In this document: positions 34,890 to 44,805 of the stretch, piece after piece | Numbering within the stretch: position 1 is the first letter of the stretch | Layout: every line of letters begins with the position of its first letter | NCBI GenBank assembly: GCA_963555705.1 | Contig: OY743190.1 | Coordinates: 16,871,491-16,935,490, forward strand | From: Ligustrum vulgare | Taxonomy: Eukaryota > Streptophyta > Magnoliopsida > Lamiales > Oleaceae | Reading direction: 5' to 3' | DNA length: 64,000 nucleotides | Translations under genes and position numbers: made by a program | Notes under the pieces: model-generated | The model's input: the letters and a program-made list of their open reading frames with translations, nothing else | Databases searched by the model: none | What the model was told of the DNA's origin: nothing

Positions 34890-35645
34890 CTCGAGTTTCA
34901 CCAGTCATCTCGTTTGCGAAGTTGAGGTCGGAGCACTTTCACCTCGATTTGTGTTTACCAAAACACCTCGTCTGCAAAGTTGAGGTCGGAACTCTTTCAC
35001 CTCGGTTTGTATTTACCAAATCACCTCGTTTGGAAATTTGAGGTCGGAACATTTTCGCCTCAGTTTGTTTTTACCAAAACACCTCGCCTGCAAAGTTGAG
35101 GTCGGAACTCTTTCACCTCGATTTGTTTTTACCGAATCACCTAGTTTGGAAAGTTGAGGTCGGAACATTTTCACCTCAGTTTGTTTTTACCAAAACACCT
35201 CATCTGCAAAGTTGAGGTCGGAACTCTTTCACCTCGGTTTGTTTTTACCGAATCACCTAGTTTGGAAAGTTGAGGTCGGAACATTTTCACCTCGGTTTGT
35301 TTTTACCACAACACCTCGTCTGCAAAGTTGAGGTCGGAACTCTTTCACCTCGGTTTGTTTTTACCAAATCACCTCGTTTGCAAAGTTGAGGTCGGAACAT
35401 TTTCACCTCGGTTTTTTTCTTTTACAGAAACACCTCGTTTGCAAAGTTGAATCGGAACTCTTTCACCTCGGTTTGTTTTTACCAAAACACCTCGTTTGCA
35501 AAGTTGAGGTCGGAACTCTTTCACCTCGGTTTGTTTTTACCAAAACACCTCGTTTGCAAAGTTGAGGTCGGAACTCTTTCACCTCGGTTTTTTTTACCAA
35601 AACACCTCGTTTGCAAAGTTGAGGACGGGAAACTTTCACCTCGAT
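34890..35645. repeat. 58-bp tandem array, about 13 copies
   Basis: The unit contains CACCTCGTTTGCAAAGTTGA, GGTCGGAACTCTTTCACCTC and GGTTTGTTTTTACCAAAA, 58 bp from one CTCGTTTGC to the next (35491 to 35549). Left copies alternate between GGAACTC and GGAACATT and between TCTGCAAAG and TTGGAAAG, suggesting an earlier 116-bp dimer. Each unit carries GAGGT...ACCTC, able to pair with a 12-base loop. Confidence 0.93.
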
Positions 35646-35649
35646 TTAA

Positions 35650-38050
35650 TGACGATTCCTTTTCATCCATGAGGTCTTTCTCGTCTTTGAGACGGATTGC
35701 CTTGTGATGTTGATGGTATCCTGCCTTATAAGTACTTATGGATCATCAACTAAGGTCTTGATTTGCCTCTCAATGAGGTCTTTCTCGTCTTTGAGATGGA
35801 TTTCCTTGTGATGTTGATGGTATCCTGCCTTATAGGTACTTATGGATCATCGACTAAGGTCTTGATTTTCCTCTCAAGGAGGTTTTTCTCGTCTTTGAGA
35901 TGGATTTCCTTGTGATGTTGATGGTATCCTGCCTTATAGGTACTTATGGATCATCAACTAAGGTCTTGATTTGCCTCTCAAGGAGGTCTTTGTCGTCTTT
36001 GAGACGGATTGCCTTGTGATGTTGATGGTATCCTGCCTTATAAGTACTTATGGATCATCAACTAAGGTCTTGGTTTGCCTCTCAATGAGGTATTTCTCGT
36101 CTTTGATATGGATTTCCTTGTGATGTTGATGGTATCCTGCCTTATAAGTACTTATGGATCATCGACTAAGGTCTTGATTTTCCTCTTAAGGAGGTCTTTC
36201 TCGTCTTTGAGATGGATTTCCTTGTGATATTGATGGTATCCTGCCTTATAGGTACTTATGGATCATCAACTAAGGTCTTGATTTGCCTCTCAAGAAGGTC
36301 TTTGTCGTCTTTGAGACGGATTGCCTTGTGATGTTGATGGTATCCTGCCTTATAAGTACTTATGGATCATCAACTAAGGTCTTGATTTGCCTCTCAATGA
36401 GGTCTTTCTCGTCTTTGAGATGGATTTCTTTGTGATGTTGATGGTATCCTGCCTTATAAGTACTTATGGATCATCGACTAAGGTCTTGATTTTCCTCTCA
36501 AGGAGGTCTTTCTCGTCTTTGAGATGGATTTCCTTGTGATGTTGATGGTATCCTTCCTTATAGGTACTTATGGATCATCAACTAAGGTCTTGATTTGCCT
36601 CTCAATGAGGTCTTTGTCGTCTTTGAGACGGATTGCCTTGTGATGTTGATGGTATCCTGTCTTATAAGTACATATGGATCATCAACTGAGGTCTTGATTT
36701 GCCTCTCAAGGAGGTCTTTCTCGTCTTTGAGACGGATTGCCTTGTGATTTTAATGGTATCCTGCCTTATAGGTACTTATGGATCATCAACTCAGGTCTTG
36801 GTTTGCCTCTCAAGGAGGTCTTTCTCGCCTTTGAGACGGATTGCCTTGTGATGTTGATGGTATCCTGCCTTATAAGTACTTATGGATCATCAACTAAGGT
36901 CTTGATTTGCCTCTCAATGAGGTCTTTCTCGTCTTTGAGATGGATTTCTTTGTGATGTTGATGGTATCCTGCCGTATAAGTACTTATGGATCATCGACTA
37001 AGGTCTTGATTTTCCTCTCAAGGAGGTCTTTCTCGCCTTTGAGATGGATTTCCTTGTGATGTTGATGGTATCCTGCCTTATACCACTTATGGATCATCAA
37101 CTAAGGTCTTGATTTGCCTCTCAATGAGGTCTTTGTCGTCTTTGAGACGGATTGCCTTGTGATGTTGATGGTATCCTGCCTTATAAGTACATATGGATCA
37201 TCAACTGAGGTCTTGATTTGCCTCTCAAGGAGGTCTTTCTCGTCTTTGAGACGGATTGCCTTGTGATTTTAATGGTATCCTGCCTTATAGGTACTTATGG
37301 ATCATCAACTCAGGTCTTGGTTTGCCTCTCAAGGAGGTCTTTCTCGCCTTTGAGACGGATTGCCTTGTGATGTTGATGGTATCCTGCCTTATAAGTACTT
37401 ATGGATCATCAACTAAGGTCTTGATTTGCCTCTCAATGAGGTCTTTCTCGTCTTTGAGATGGATTTCTTTGTGATGTTGATGGTCTCCTGCCGTATAAGT
37501 ACTTATGGATCATCGACTAAGGTCTTGATTTTCCTCTCAAGGAGGTCTTTCTCGCCTTTGAGATGGATTTCCTTGTGATGTTGATGGTATCCTGCCTTAT
37601 AGGTACTTATGGATCATCAACTAAGGTCTTGATTTGCCTCTCAATGAGGTCTTTGTCGTCTTTGAGACGGATTGCCTTGTGATGTTGATGGTATCCTGCC
37701 TTATAAGTACATATGGATCATCAACTGAGGTCTTGATTTGCCTCTCAAGGAGGTCTTTCTCGCCTTTGAGACGGATTGCCTTGTGATGTTGATGGTGTCC
37801 TGCCTTATAGGTACTTATGGATCATCAACTAAGGTCTTGATTTGCCTCTCAAGGAGGTCTTTCTCCTCTTTGAGACGGATTTCCTTGTGAAGTTGATGGT
37901 ATCCTGCCTTATAGGTACTTATGGATCATCAACTAAGGTCTTGGTTTGCCTCTCAAGGAGGTCTTTCTCGCCTTTGAGACGGATTGCCTTGTGATGTTGA
38001 TGGTGTTCTGCCTTATAGGTACTTATGGATCATCAACTAAGGTCTTTGAT
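35650..38050. repeat. 104-bp tandem array, about 23 copies, with a 5-unit higher-order repeat
   Basis: The unit contains GAGGTCTTTCTCGTCTTTGA, GATGTTGATGGTATCCTGCC, TTATGGATCATCAACTAAGG and TTTGCCTCTCAA; successive GATCATC words lie 104 bp apart (35741, 35845). Variants (AGACGG/AGATGG, TTGCC/TTTCC, TATAAG/TATAGG, CAAGG/CAATG) alternate in patterns. A block of five units is repeated nearly exactly at a 519-bp offset (36660-37170 against 37180-37690), one unit of the first block lacking one base. Confidence 0.94.
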
Positions 38051-38631
38051 TGTGATTGGTTTGTTTGATGTCCCCACTTCATTCTAAATGAACAATTCTT
38101 CAGGTTGAATTTCTCTTCATTCATAATCACATGGAGGAACTGATACAAAATATTTACTTGAAACCCAATCAATCCAAGTTCAGCTTTGAAAGTCTCCTTT
38201 ATTCTTCATGTATAGCTCTTTTATCATAGGCTGAGAGCGGGCGGTTTTTTTATCTTCCATGTCAATGGTAGAATTCACTCATTGAAACGAATGATCGGAC
38301 TGAGGAAACAAACTTGAATGAATGGCCTCTAGTTTAATAGTCGAACTGGAGTTGTTCCGAACTGAACCATGTTGAACTGATCTTGACCGCGTTTACTCGA
38401 GTGTGACTTGAATATGTGACTCCAGCTTTCATGGCCAATTCGATTTGAATATGTGATATTTGAATGGGGCGAGTTGCATGGCTACTTCAGAAAATTGAGT
38501 TGCTACTAGACTGGCGATTAAGGGCGGAATTTTCTCGAGTTGAACTGCTAGCCTACGCGGGAGTTTGGCCAATCTAAATTGAAATCATTGATTTTTGCTT
38601 GATAAATGAAGGCCGGTTGCACAAGAACGGG
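38051..38631 (-). other. Unique leader region of the tandem-array retrotransposon
   Basis: This lies between the 104-bp array and the primer site, where gag would start. No gag motif or sustained open frame is visible on the minus strand. CGAACTGGAGTTG, TTGAACTG and related words recur loosely. Confidence 0.55.
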
Positions 38632-38649
38632 CCCTCCTTCTAGCGCCAA
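38632..38649 (-). other. Primer-binding site of the tandem-array retrotransposon
   Basis: On the minus strand TTGGCGCTAGAAGGAGGG begins two bases inside the right LTR. Its position and TGGCGC start are those of a tRNA 3'-end complement. I do not assign the tRNA with confidence. Confidence 0.75.
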
Positions 38650-38651
38650 TT

Positions 38652-39208
38652 TGTTGACGTCACTTTTTGTCACAAAGCTGGTCAACAAATAAAATGGATT
38701 GATCTTTGACTCATCATGTTGAGATAACTTGATTTTGAGATTTTTGGCTAAACAACCAGGTCATATAACGGAATTCTAGATAGTATGTGAATTTATACGA
38801 TTTTGAATTTCTTATCACCAACTCAAGTCTGCATCGTGTATGACCTGACATTCAGGTCTACAAGCGTTTGGACCTGAGCGTCACCTCTACAAGTCATTTG
38901 AAGTTTATAGTTTCTCTTTGAATCAATAAATTTCTCTTTCTCTAATGAACATAAAATTCCCCTATTTATAGGTAAAATGGAGGTAGACATATTTACATAT
39001 TTGATCCCTCATCGAATAATTACATAATGGGGCAATTTCTAATAGTTATAGACAATTTCACTCATATCTTCATATAAGTATCACATTGACACTTTGAGTT
39101 CATCTTGAGTAGTCTTGATCCTTAGTTTAACGTGGAACTTGACCAATAAGCTCGTTGACCACTGAATAGGTGACTCTTAACCTTGACCCAAATTTATGGG
39201 GTGCAACA
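38652..39208 (-). repeat. LTR (5' LTR in element orientation), 557 bp
   Basis: A direct copy of 31259-31815 with a handful of substitutions (for example AAAGCTGG for AAAACTGG and GATTTTGAATTTC for GATGTTGAACTTC), so the insertion is fairly young. Confidence 0.93.
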
Positions 39209-39225
39209 ACAACAACAACAACAAC

Positions 39226-39259
<34 letters not shown>

Positions 39260-39262
39260 TTT
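39205..39262. repeat. (AAC)n(AAT)n microsatellite at the element edge
   Basis: About six AAC triplets pass into about eleven AAT triplets, starting within the last bases of the LTR (GCAACA). The left flank of the element is also (AAT)n, so the target was probably a triplet microsatellite. Confidence 0.9.
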
Positions 39263-39599
39263 TAGAAAATATGATTTATTATTTAAAGTTTAATAAATAT
39301 TACTTTTAATAATTTTTATTTTTTTCTATTTTCCCCAAAATTTGTAAGTGCGTTTTGAAGGGAAAATGACATTAATGATTCTCTCTCCTCTCTCCTCACT
39401 TCTACTTTTATAGATGTATAGAAGATATAGATATATGTATAGATTTGAAAATCAACAACGAAAACTTAAATCAAACACATTTATTTAAATCAATTCATAA
39501 AACTCTAAATTTCGATTATTCAGTATTGTAACGACGTAATAAATTATCAAAACTTATAAATGTGACAAAAAAATAGTTTCATTCATTTATTTATTTGCC

Positions 39600-40080
39600 A
39601 CAACTGACCTTTATTCCCCACCATCTCCAAAGTCTGCAAATTGTTGTTAAATAATGGAATAAGTAGACTCATCGCCAATAATGAATTTATAAAATAATTA
39701 AACACATACTTATACAATTAATACAATTAGTATAGTGATCACATCATTAAAATCATAGGCTTTCGTATCATAGGGTGTGAGTAGTCTAGTCTCATGTATT
39801 AAAGCATTTAAGTTATGCATAATTACGTCATTTTCATTTTATCTCATATAAGAGAGATATTCTTGTCTTGTCTCATTCATCAAAGCATTTAAATCATGTA
39901 AATTCATATAAGTACATGCAATTATAATTTAAATTAATTAGCGAGAGCGAGTTTGTCTCAGTTCACGAGTTTGAAAATAGAACGAGACTATTATGTCAAT
40001 CTTCGGATCACCAAATGTAAGGACATCTAGAAATATTTTAAAACTACGGGGACTAAAATAATAGATTTTGAAACTTGGAT
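39600..40080 (-). mobile_element. Decayed F1-like LTR fragment, minus strand
   Basis: The words CCATCTCCAAAGTCTGCAAA, AGTAGACTCATCGCCAAT, ACATGCAATTATAAT and GGGGACTAAAATA appear in the same order as in the reverse complement of the 3' third of the F1 LTR (26200-26930). Neither LTR end is present. Confidence 0.68.
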
Positions 40081-40084
40081 AGTA

Positions 40085-41003
40085 ATTGTTGCAGACTATT
40101 ATTCATTTAATACTTTATTTGTCATTTTTTTTTACTATTCAAATATTAAAATACAATAATTTTTATAGTTTACAATTTTTTTTTTTTTAATCATATGGAT
40201 TAAATTCCATATATAAATGATTTTCTTTTATATGACTTATTATTTTTTATCTAAAAACTATGCATTCGTTTATCGTTTACACTATGAACTTCTTCAAATT
40301 ATTTCTCTCATGCGGCAGTATTTTTTATCCATTTACAAATATAATGATGTGTTTTCTTATCTAATTCTTATACGAATGTTGTAGAGTATTAGGATTTTGG
40401 TGATCCAACAGTATAAGTTATAATTCTCGAATAAATTTTTTTAGAGAAATTGGGGAGTAATTGTTATAGACTATTATTCATTTGATATTTTATTTGGCAT
40501 TTTTTTTATTATTCAAATATTACTATACAATAGTTTTTAATATTTATAGTTTACAATTTTTTTTTTAAACCATATGGATTAAATTTCATATATAAATGAT
40601 TTTCCTATATATGACTTATTATTTTCCATGTAAAAACTATGCATTCGTTTATCATTATTTAAACTATGAATTTCTTCAAATTATTTCTCTCATGCGACAG
40701 TATTTTTTATCCATTTACAATATAATGATGTATTTTTCTTATCTAATTCTTATACGAATATTGCAGATTACTTGAATTTTGGTGATCCTACATTTAATTG
40801 TGAAAATTGCGGGGCCTTTTTTTGGTATGCGAATCGTACGGGCAAACAATATAATACAAATAAGCATAAATATTCAATTTATTGTATTCACTCTATTTAT
40901 ATCATTATACATATATTTGTTCTTACAAAAAATAGAAAAATATTGTAATCGTAATTATACGAGAAGACATGATAATCGTGCAACGCAAGGGTGAAAATAC
41001 TAG
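40085..41003 (+). mobile_element. Helitron 3' portion with a duplicated zinc-finger-like exon
   Basis: Two tandem segments of about 379 bp (TGCATTCGTTTATC at 40261 and 40640) each lead to an exon-like block. The second (about 40766-40840) reads DYLNFGDPTFNCENCG, then AFFWYANR, a Cys-X2-Cys motif of the kind found near the N-terminus of plant Helitron helicases. The first copy is mutated (TGTAG acceptor, broken frame). The 3' end is a hairpin CGTGC-AAC-GCA(A)G followed by GGTGAAAATACTAG at 41003 and then T. Rep and helicase motifs are absent, so this is a non-autonomous or truncated element. Confidence 0.72.
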
Positions 41004-41340
41004 TATACTTAGTATACATATAAATGGAGAATAGTAGATTAGTGTGAATGCAAAGTGGCTTAGAGTGAATGCAAAATTTGGATAGATGTGAATGCATTTA
41101 TTGTCTTTTGTGTGTGTGTGTGGGGGGGGGTATGGGGGAGGGTAAATATTAAACAATGGTTAATATTTTTTTTAATATTGTGCAAAGATTATATGATATA
41201 ATAATTTCTTGAACTTTAATATTGTTCAATTGTCGTTTATTTGATGAGTTAAGATTAGACATATATTTATAGTTTATTGTGATTTTTGAACAAAAATTGA
41301 GAAAAAGTTATACATGCGAGGCAAATGCAAAAATTATAAT
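40243..41340 (+). repeat. Direct duplication, left copy (Helitron end plus flank)
   Basis: This stretch, including the Helitron 3' end and a further 337 bp of flank (TATACTTAGTATAC to GCAAAAATTATAATAAA), recurs in the same orientation at 47144-48297. Because sequence beyond the Helitron terminus is shared, the similarity is not explained by two Helitron insertions alone. A (GT)n(G)n run at 41109-41130 is present in both copies. Confidence 0.85.
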
Positions 41341-41965
41341 AAACTATAAAACCTTTGTCCATAAGATCGTATACCTGCTCTTTGAGCTCTTAAAGCTCTG
41401 CAGGAGCCATCCGATATGATGTCTTGGATACTAGAGCTATTACAAACACTAATTCGATGGTGAATTCAATATCTCTACCAGGTGGTAGATCATAAAGATC
41501 GTTTGGTAACATAATTAGACATTCTCGAACAATTGAAATTTGTTCAAAAGAGAAGGGCCTATCTTAATCAGCTCAATTACTGTAGCTAATTAGGCCTTAC
41601 AACTTGTATTCACCAACTGACGAGCATTGATCACCTACACTATCGAAATAGAAAGCTTCACCTCAACCCCAACAAATGAAAAAGGGATTTGTTTGGAGTT
41701 TCAGACACCACCTTATTGTGACAGACGATTGAAGCATTATATCGTAATAAATATTCCATTCCTAGTTTGACATCAAGATCGTGGATATCCGGTGTTATGA
41801 GATCTATCATCTACTCCTTCCCATTTACCACGATCGAGAAATTGTTTAACGCATATCTTGAGTTCAAAAGTTCTCTGAAATGTGTTGGCAAGCAAAAACT
41901 CGGTCTCCAGTTACCGAGATTGGTAAATGAATTTTCCTATGATTGTAGGACTACCAAATGAGTGC
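41341..41965 (-). pseudogene. Gypsy pol fragment: end of protease and start of reverse transcriptase
   Basis: On the minus strand a protease-end motif reads LDVKLGMEYLLRYNASIVC with CHNK following (about 41775-41710), matching the D-V-I-L-G-M-D-W-L type motif of plant gypsy proteases. Further on, YDLPPGRDIEFTIELV, SKTSYRMAPAEL, a stop, ELKEQVYDLMDKGFI (41480-41341) match the linker and first residues of the reverse transcriptase domain. In-frame stops, including one replacing the Q of AELQEL, show decay. The catalytic YxDD region lies beyond the truncation and is not present. The short plus-strand frame at 41767-41961 is a shadow of this. Confidence 0.85.
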
Positions 41966-41970
41966 GCAAT

Positions 41971-43467
41971 TGTTCGCTACAAACACACCGCAAGTGCATG
42001 AGTCGCATACAAGTGATAGTGGACTAATTGAGTCCGGTTTATCAATCCCACAAGGATTTTTTATTTCAACTACACTCTAGTATAATTAATTTTAACAAGA
42101 AACACACACAATAAATGTTTGTTTTGGGAAAGTTTTCGTACTAGAATTAAAGTTGCAATTATAAATAAATAACTAGAAAAATGGTGATGAATAAATGATA
42201 AATGAGTGTTGGGATTCTTGATTCCACTTGACCATTACCTAATTGAATTATCAACAAGCAAATAGAAATGCAATTCATTAATCATGTTAGACCCGATTTT
42301 CCAAGCTTAGCCAATTACCTCTCTCGAGTGAAATCAACCCTAATTAGTGGCATTAACCTACTATATCTCTATGTCGATTAAAAACACACCAATTGCATTA
42401 AATCTTTGTGAAAATAGCTTAATGGGTCATCTAGGGTTTTAGGTATATCTCTATCCTAAACAAGAACCTAGAGCAAATATTGTATTGATTTAAAATACAC
42501 AACAATTTCTCAATAATTGCACATCCCAAGAAACCTAAGCATAAATGTGGCCACAATAAATGCTAGTCAATAAATACAACAATAAATGCACAAGATAATA
42601 AAAAGCTTAAATTCTTAATACAAGCATTAAAATCAACTAAGCTATGTCGCTTTATCAATAATCCCAACACAAAATAGTTTAGCCCATAGTGAAATAACAA
42701 TAAAATGCAAGAATTAAATACATCATTTCAACTATGAAGTAAAATAAATAGAGAAATATGAAGATTAAGCAAAAACACTTTCCTTCACCAATGGTTCTTG
42801 CTTCAAAATATCACTATTCTTCCACAATAATGTTGGTATTCCTCCCCTTAATCAATATTCATCAACTATACTATACAAAATCAAGAGAAATTACAAGATA
42901 AAAGGATAAAATAAAAGAGAAAGAGAGAGAGCTAGGGTTTTCTTGAGTTGAAAAGAGGAAAAGTGATTCAAAATTTGGCCAAAACCACCTCAAAAACCCC
43001 AAAAAATCGCTAGATCCGCGTCCTTCAGCATCTGGGCCGAATCGGGTCGCACCGGAATTCACTTCAAAATTTTGACCACGCGATCGCGTGGTTGAGGTGA
43101 AAACTCTAGTGTTGAGTTTATGCCTGAACTCGCGAGCGCGACAGACTCATAACCACGCGATCACGTGGTTGACCTGAGTGATGATTTTGCAGCTTGATCG
43201 TCTTTTGGTGATTTGCAATTAGGTCCTCCATCTTTCAATGTAGATCAATTTGGTCCTCATACTTCGGCTCTTTGATGGATTTGACTCTTTTCTCCTCAAT
43301 TTCTTCAAGTATTCATCCATTTAGCTTCTTTCTTGTGCTTTCTCCATGAAGTTGATTGTTAAACCTACTTAACCACAAAATATGCACAATTAAGTAGGTA
43401 TTTGTCCAAATTGCTCAAAAAATATTACTAAAAATATATGAAATATGCATGTAAAATGCACTTAACA
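41971..43467. mobile_element. Solo LTR-like insertion, 1497 bp, TG...CA ends, TSD GCAAT
   Basis: Starts TGTTCGCTACAAAC and ends ATGCACTTAACA, flanked by perfect direct repeats GCAAT (41966-41970 and 43468-43472). When it is removed with one repeat, the minus strand of the host reads through a protease DSG active-site motif. The opening words ACCGCAAGTGCATGAGTCG and ATCAATCCCACAAGGATTT look like a widespread plant interspersed repeat that I cannot name with certainty. No coding sequence is seen. The 5-bp TSD and TG/CA ends support a solo LTR or TRIM-like element. Confidence 0.85.
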
Positions 43468-43908
43468 GCAATCCCGGAATCAAATATGATACGTGTTTGA
43501 CACTAAGTTCGATCCCTTTTCAGCTTCATGTTTAGATATTATATACATTCGTGCCGATGTAGTCTCCATGACTCAAAGCACTATTCGCATTCACTTCATA
43601 TCTTTCACATAAGGAACTTCTAAACATTTCCCAATTTTATAATAATCATTACCGTCTCATTTTCTCATTTACATAATCAAGGTATACACGCCATATTCAT
43701 TAACGACATCCTTAACCTTTAACTTTACAACATTATATATTAACATGCAAAAATTTACAATACTGGAAACATTACCACGCATTTACTAACTTGAACAGAA
43801 ATTTAACTTACCAGATGATCGAGGGAGAAGCACCTGAGGCGTGACTCAGTACCCGAACCATTTTCAAATAAATTTTTAAAAGTCTACAGAATAGCTTTTA
43901 AAACTCTT
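43468..43908 (-). pseudogene. Decayed gag to protease-start region of the minus-strand gypsy element
   Basis: Only the last part, FDSG at about 43473-43490 on the minus strand, is recognisable as the protease active site. Between it and the primer site there is room for only about 0.4 kb, far less than a normal gag, so most of gag is deleted. Confidence 0.6.
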
Positions 43909-43921
43909 AACTCTGATACAA
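43909..43921 (-). other. tRNA-Met-type primer-binding site
   Basis: The minus strand reads TTTGTATCAGAGT a few bases inside the LTR. This differs by one base from the usual TGGTATCAGAG that pairs with initiator tRNA-Met. Confidence 0.75.
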
Positions 43922-44689
43922 AAAATGTAACACCCCAAGTTTAAAATCTAAAACCTATGCGTGTTAGCTCCCATTCACATTATATGCGGAAATAAATCGT
44001 TTAAAACATTTAAACTTTTCATTTTCTATTATAAGATTTTACAAAAATTTCGGCAGAGTCTCCTCTATAACTTGGACATAACCAACCTGTAGAGAGGGAC
44101 ATCATACCTACAATACATATACAATTCTTAACCCATTTAAATCCAACATTCAACATCCAACCAAAATTCAACTCCAACATTAATTCCCAAACTCCTCAAC
44201 GATAATACCTTGAAGTAAAAATTTATAAATTCCAGAAACATAGTATAAACTAATCACCGAGAAATACCCTACTTATTTTAACTGAGAACCGACAAACCAA
44301 TTCAAAATGATTTATCAATTTAAAAGAATAACCAATAAAACTTAAATTAAATCATTAAATTAAATTTTAAATAATTCAAGTCGGGTACCGTCTGAGCCTG
44401 CCGCCACGTGCTCTCCTCTAATCATCTAACTTTCATCACCTGAAATATAGGGGAGGGATTGGGGTGAGCTAAAGCTCAGTAAGTAAACTTTATGCATGAA
44501 ATGCATGCTTATGACATGAATGCTTTAAAATTTTAATATATGTATCCCCATTTACTTTACTTTCCAAAACTTTGAATTTTTTCAAACTTTCACTTCATTT
44601 CCATCGTGAGCTCACTTGGTGTATCTTCTAGTCAATCAGATAACAGTGGGCAATTCTTATTTGGAACCAGATTAACATTCACATTTCCA

Positions 44690-44805
44690 CCGCAAAGCGG
44701 TTTAACATTCATTTTCCCACCGCAAAGCGGTTTAACATCCACTTTCCCACAGCAAAGCGGTTTAACAGTCCACCGTAAAACGGTTGAACATTCTGTCGCA
44801 AAGCG
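44690..44805. repeat. Hairpin minisatellite, about 32-bp period, in the F2 LTR
   Basis: ACCGCAAAGCGGTTTAACA repeats three to five times at about 32-bp spacing, the later units being ACAGCAAAGCGG, ACCGTAAAACGG and GTCGCAAAGCGAC. In the last two, changes on one arm are matched on the other, so the stem is kept. Confidence 0.88.

Larger units (their letters stand above)
31259..39208 (-). mobile_element. Complete non-autonomous LTR retrotransposon filled with tandem arrays (Tat-like LARD)
   Basis: Two 557-bp LTRs in direct orientation (31259-31815 and 38652-39208) enclose 6.8 kb. A primer-binding site beside the right LTR reads TTGGCGCTAGAAGGAGGG on the minus strand (38632-38649). A purine-rich GGGGGACATTT-type tract beside the left LTR (about 31816-31826 on the minus strand) sets the orientation as minus. 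No gag, protease, reverse transcriptase or integrase motif is present in any frame. Instead the interior holds stacked arrays of 48, 74, 58 and 104 bp. The primer-site type is one I associate with Tat/Ogre relatives, which are known to host tandem repeats near the 3' LTR. Flanks are (AAT)n on the left and (AAC)n(AAT)n on the right; no clean 5-bp TSD can be read. Confidence 0.88.

Noticed and set aside
36737..37474. Two identical 72-codon frames 519 bp apart as duplicated small genes
   Set aside because: They are the same part of the 104-bp array repeated by block duplication.
41101..41160. (GT)n(G)n tract as a possible G-quadruplex or telomere-like site
   Set aside because: A simple sequence run carried by the direct duplication; it has no telomere motif TTTAGGG.
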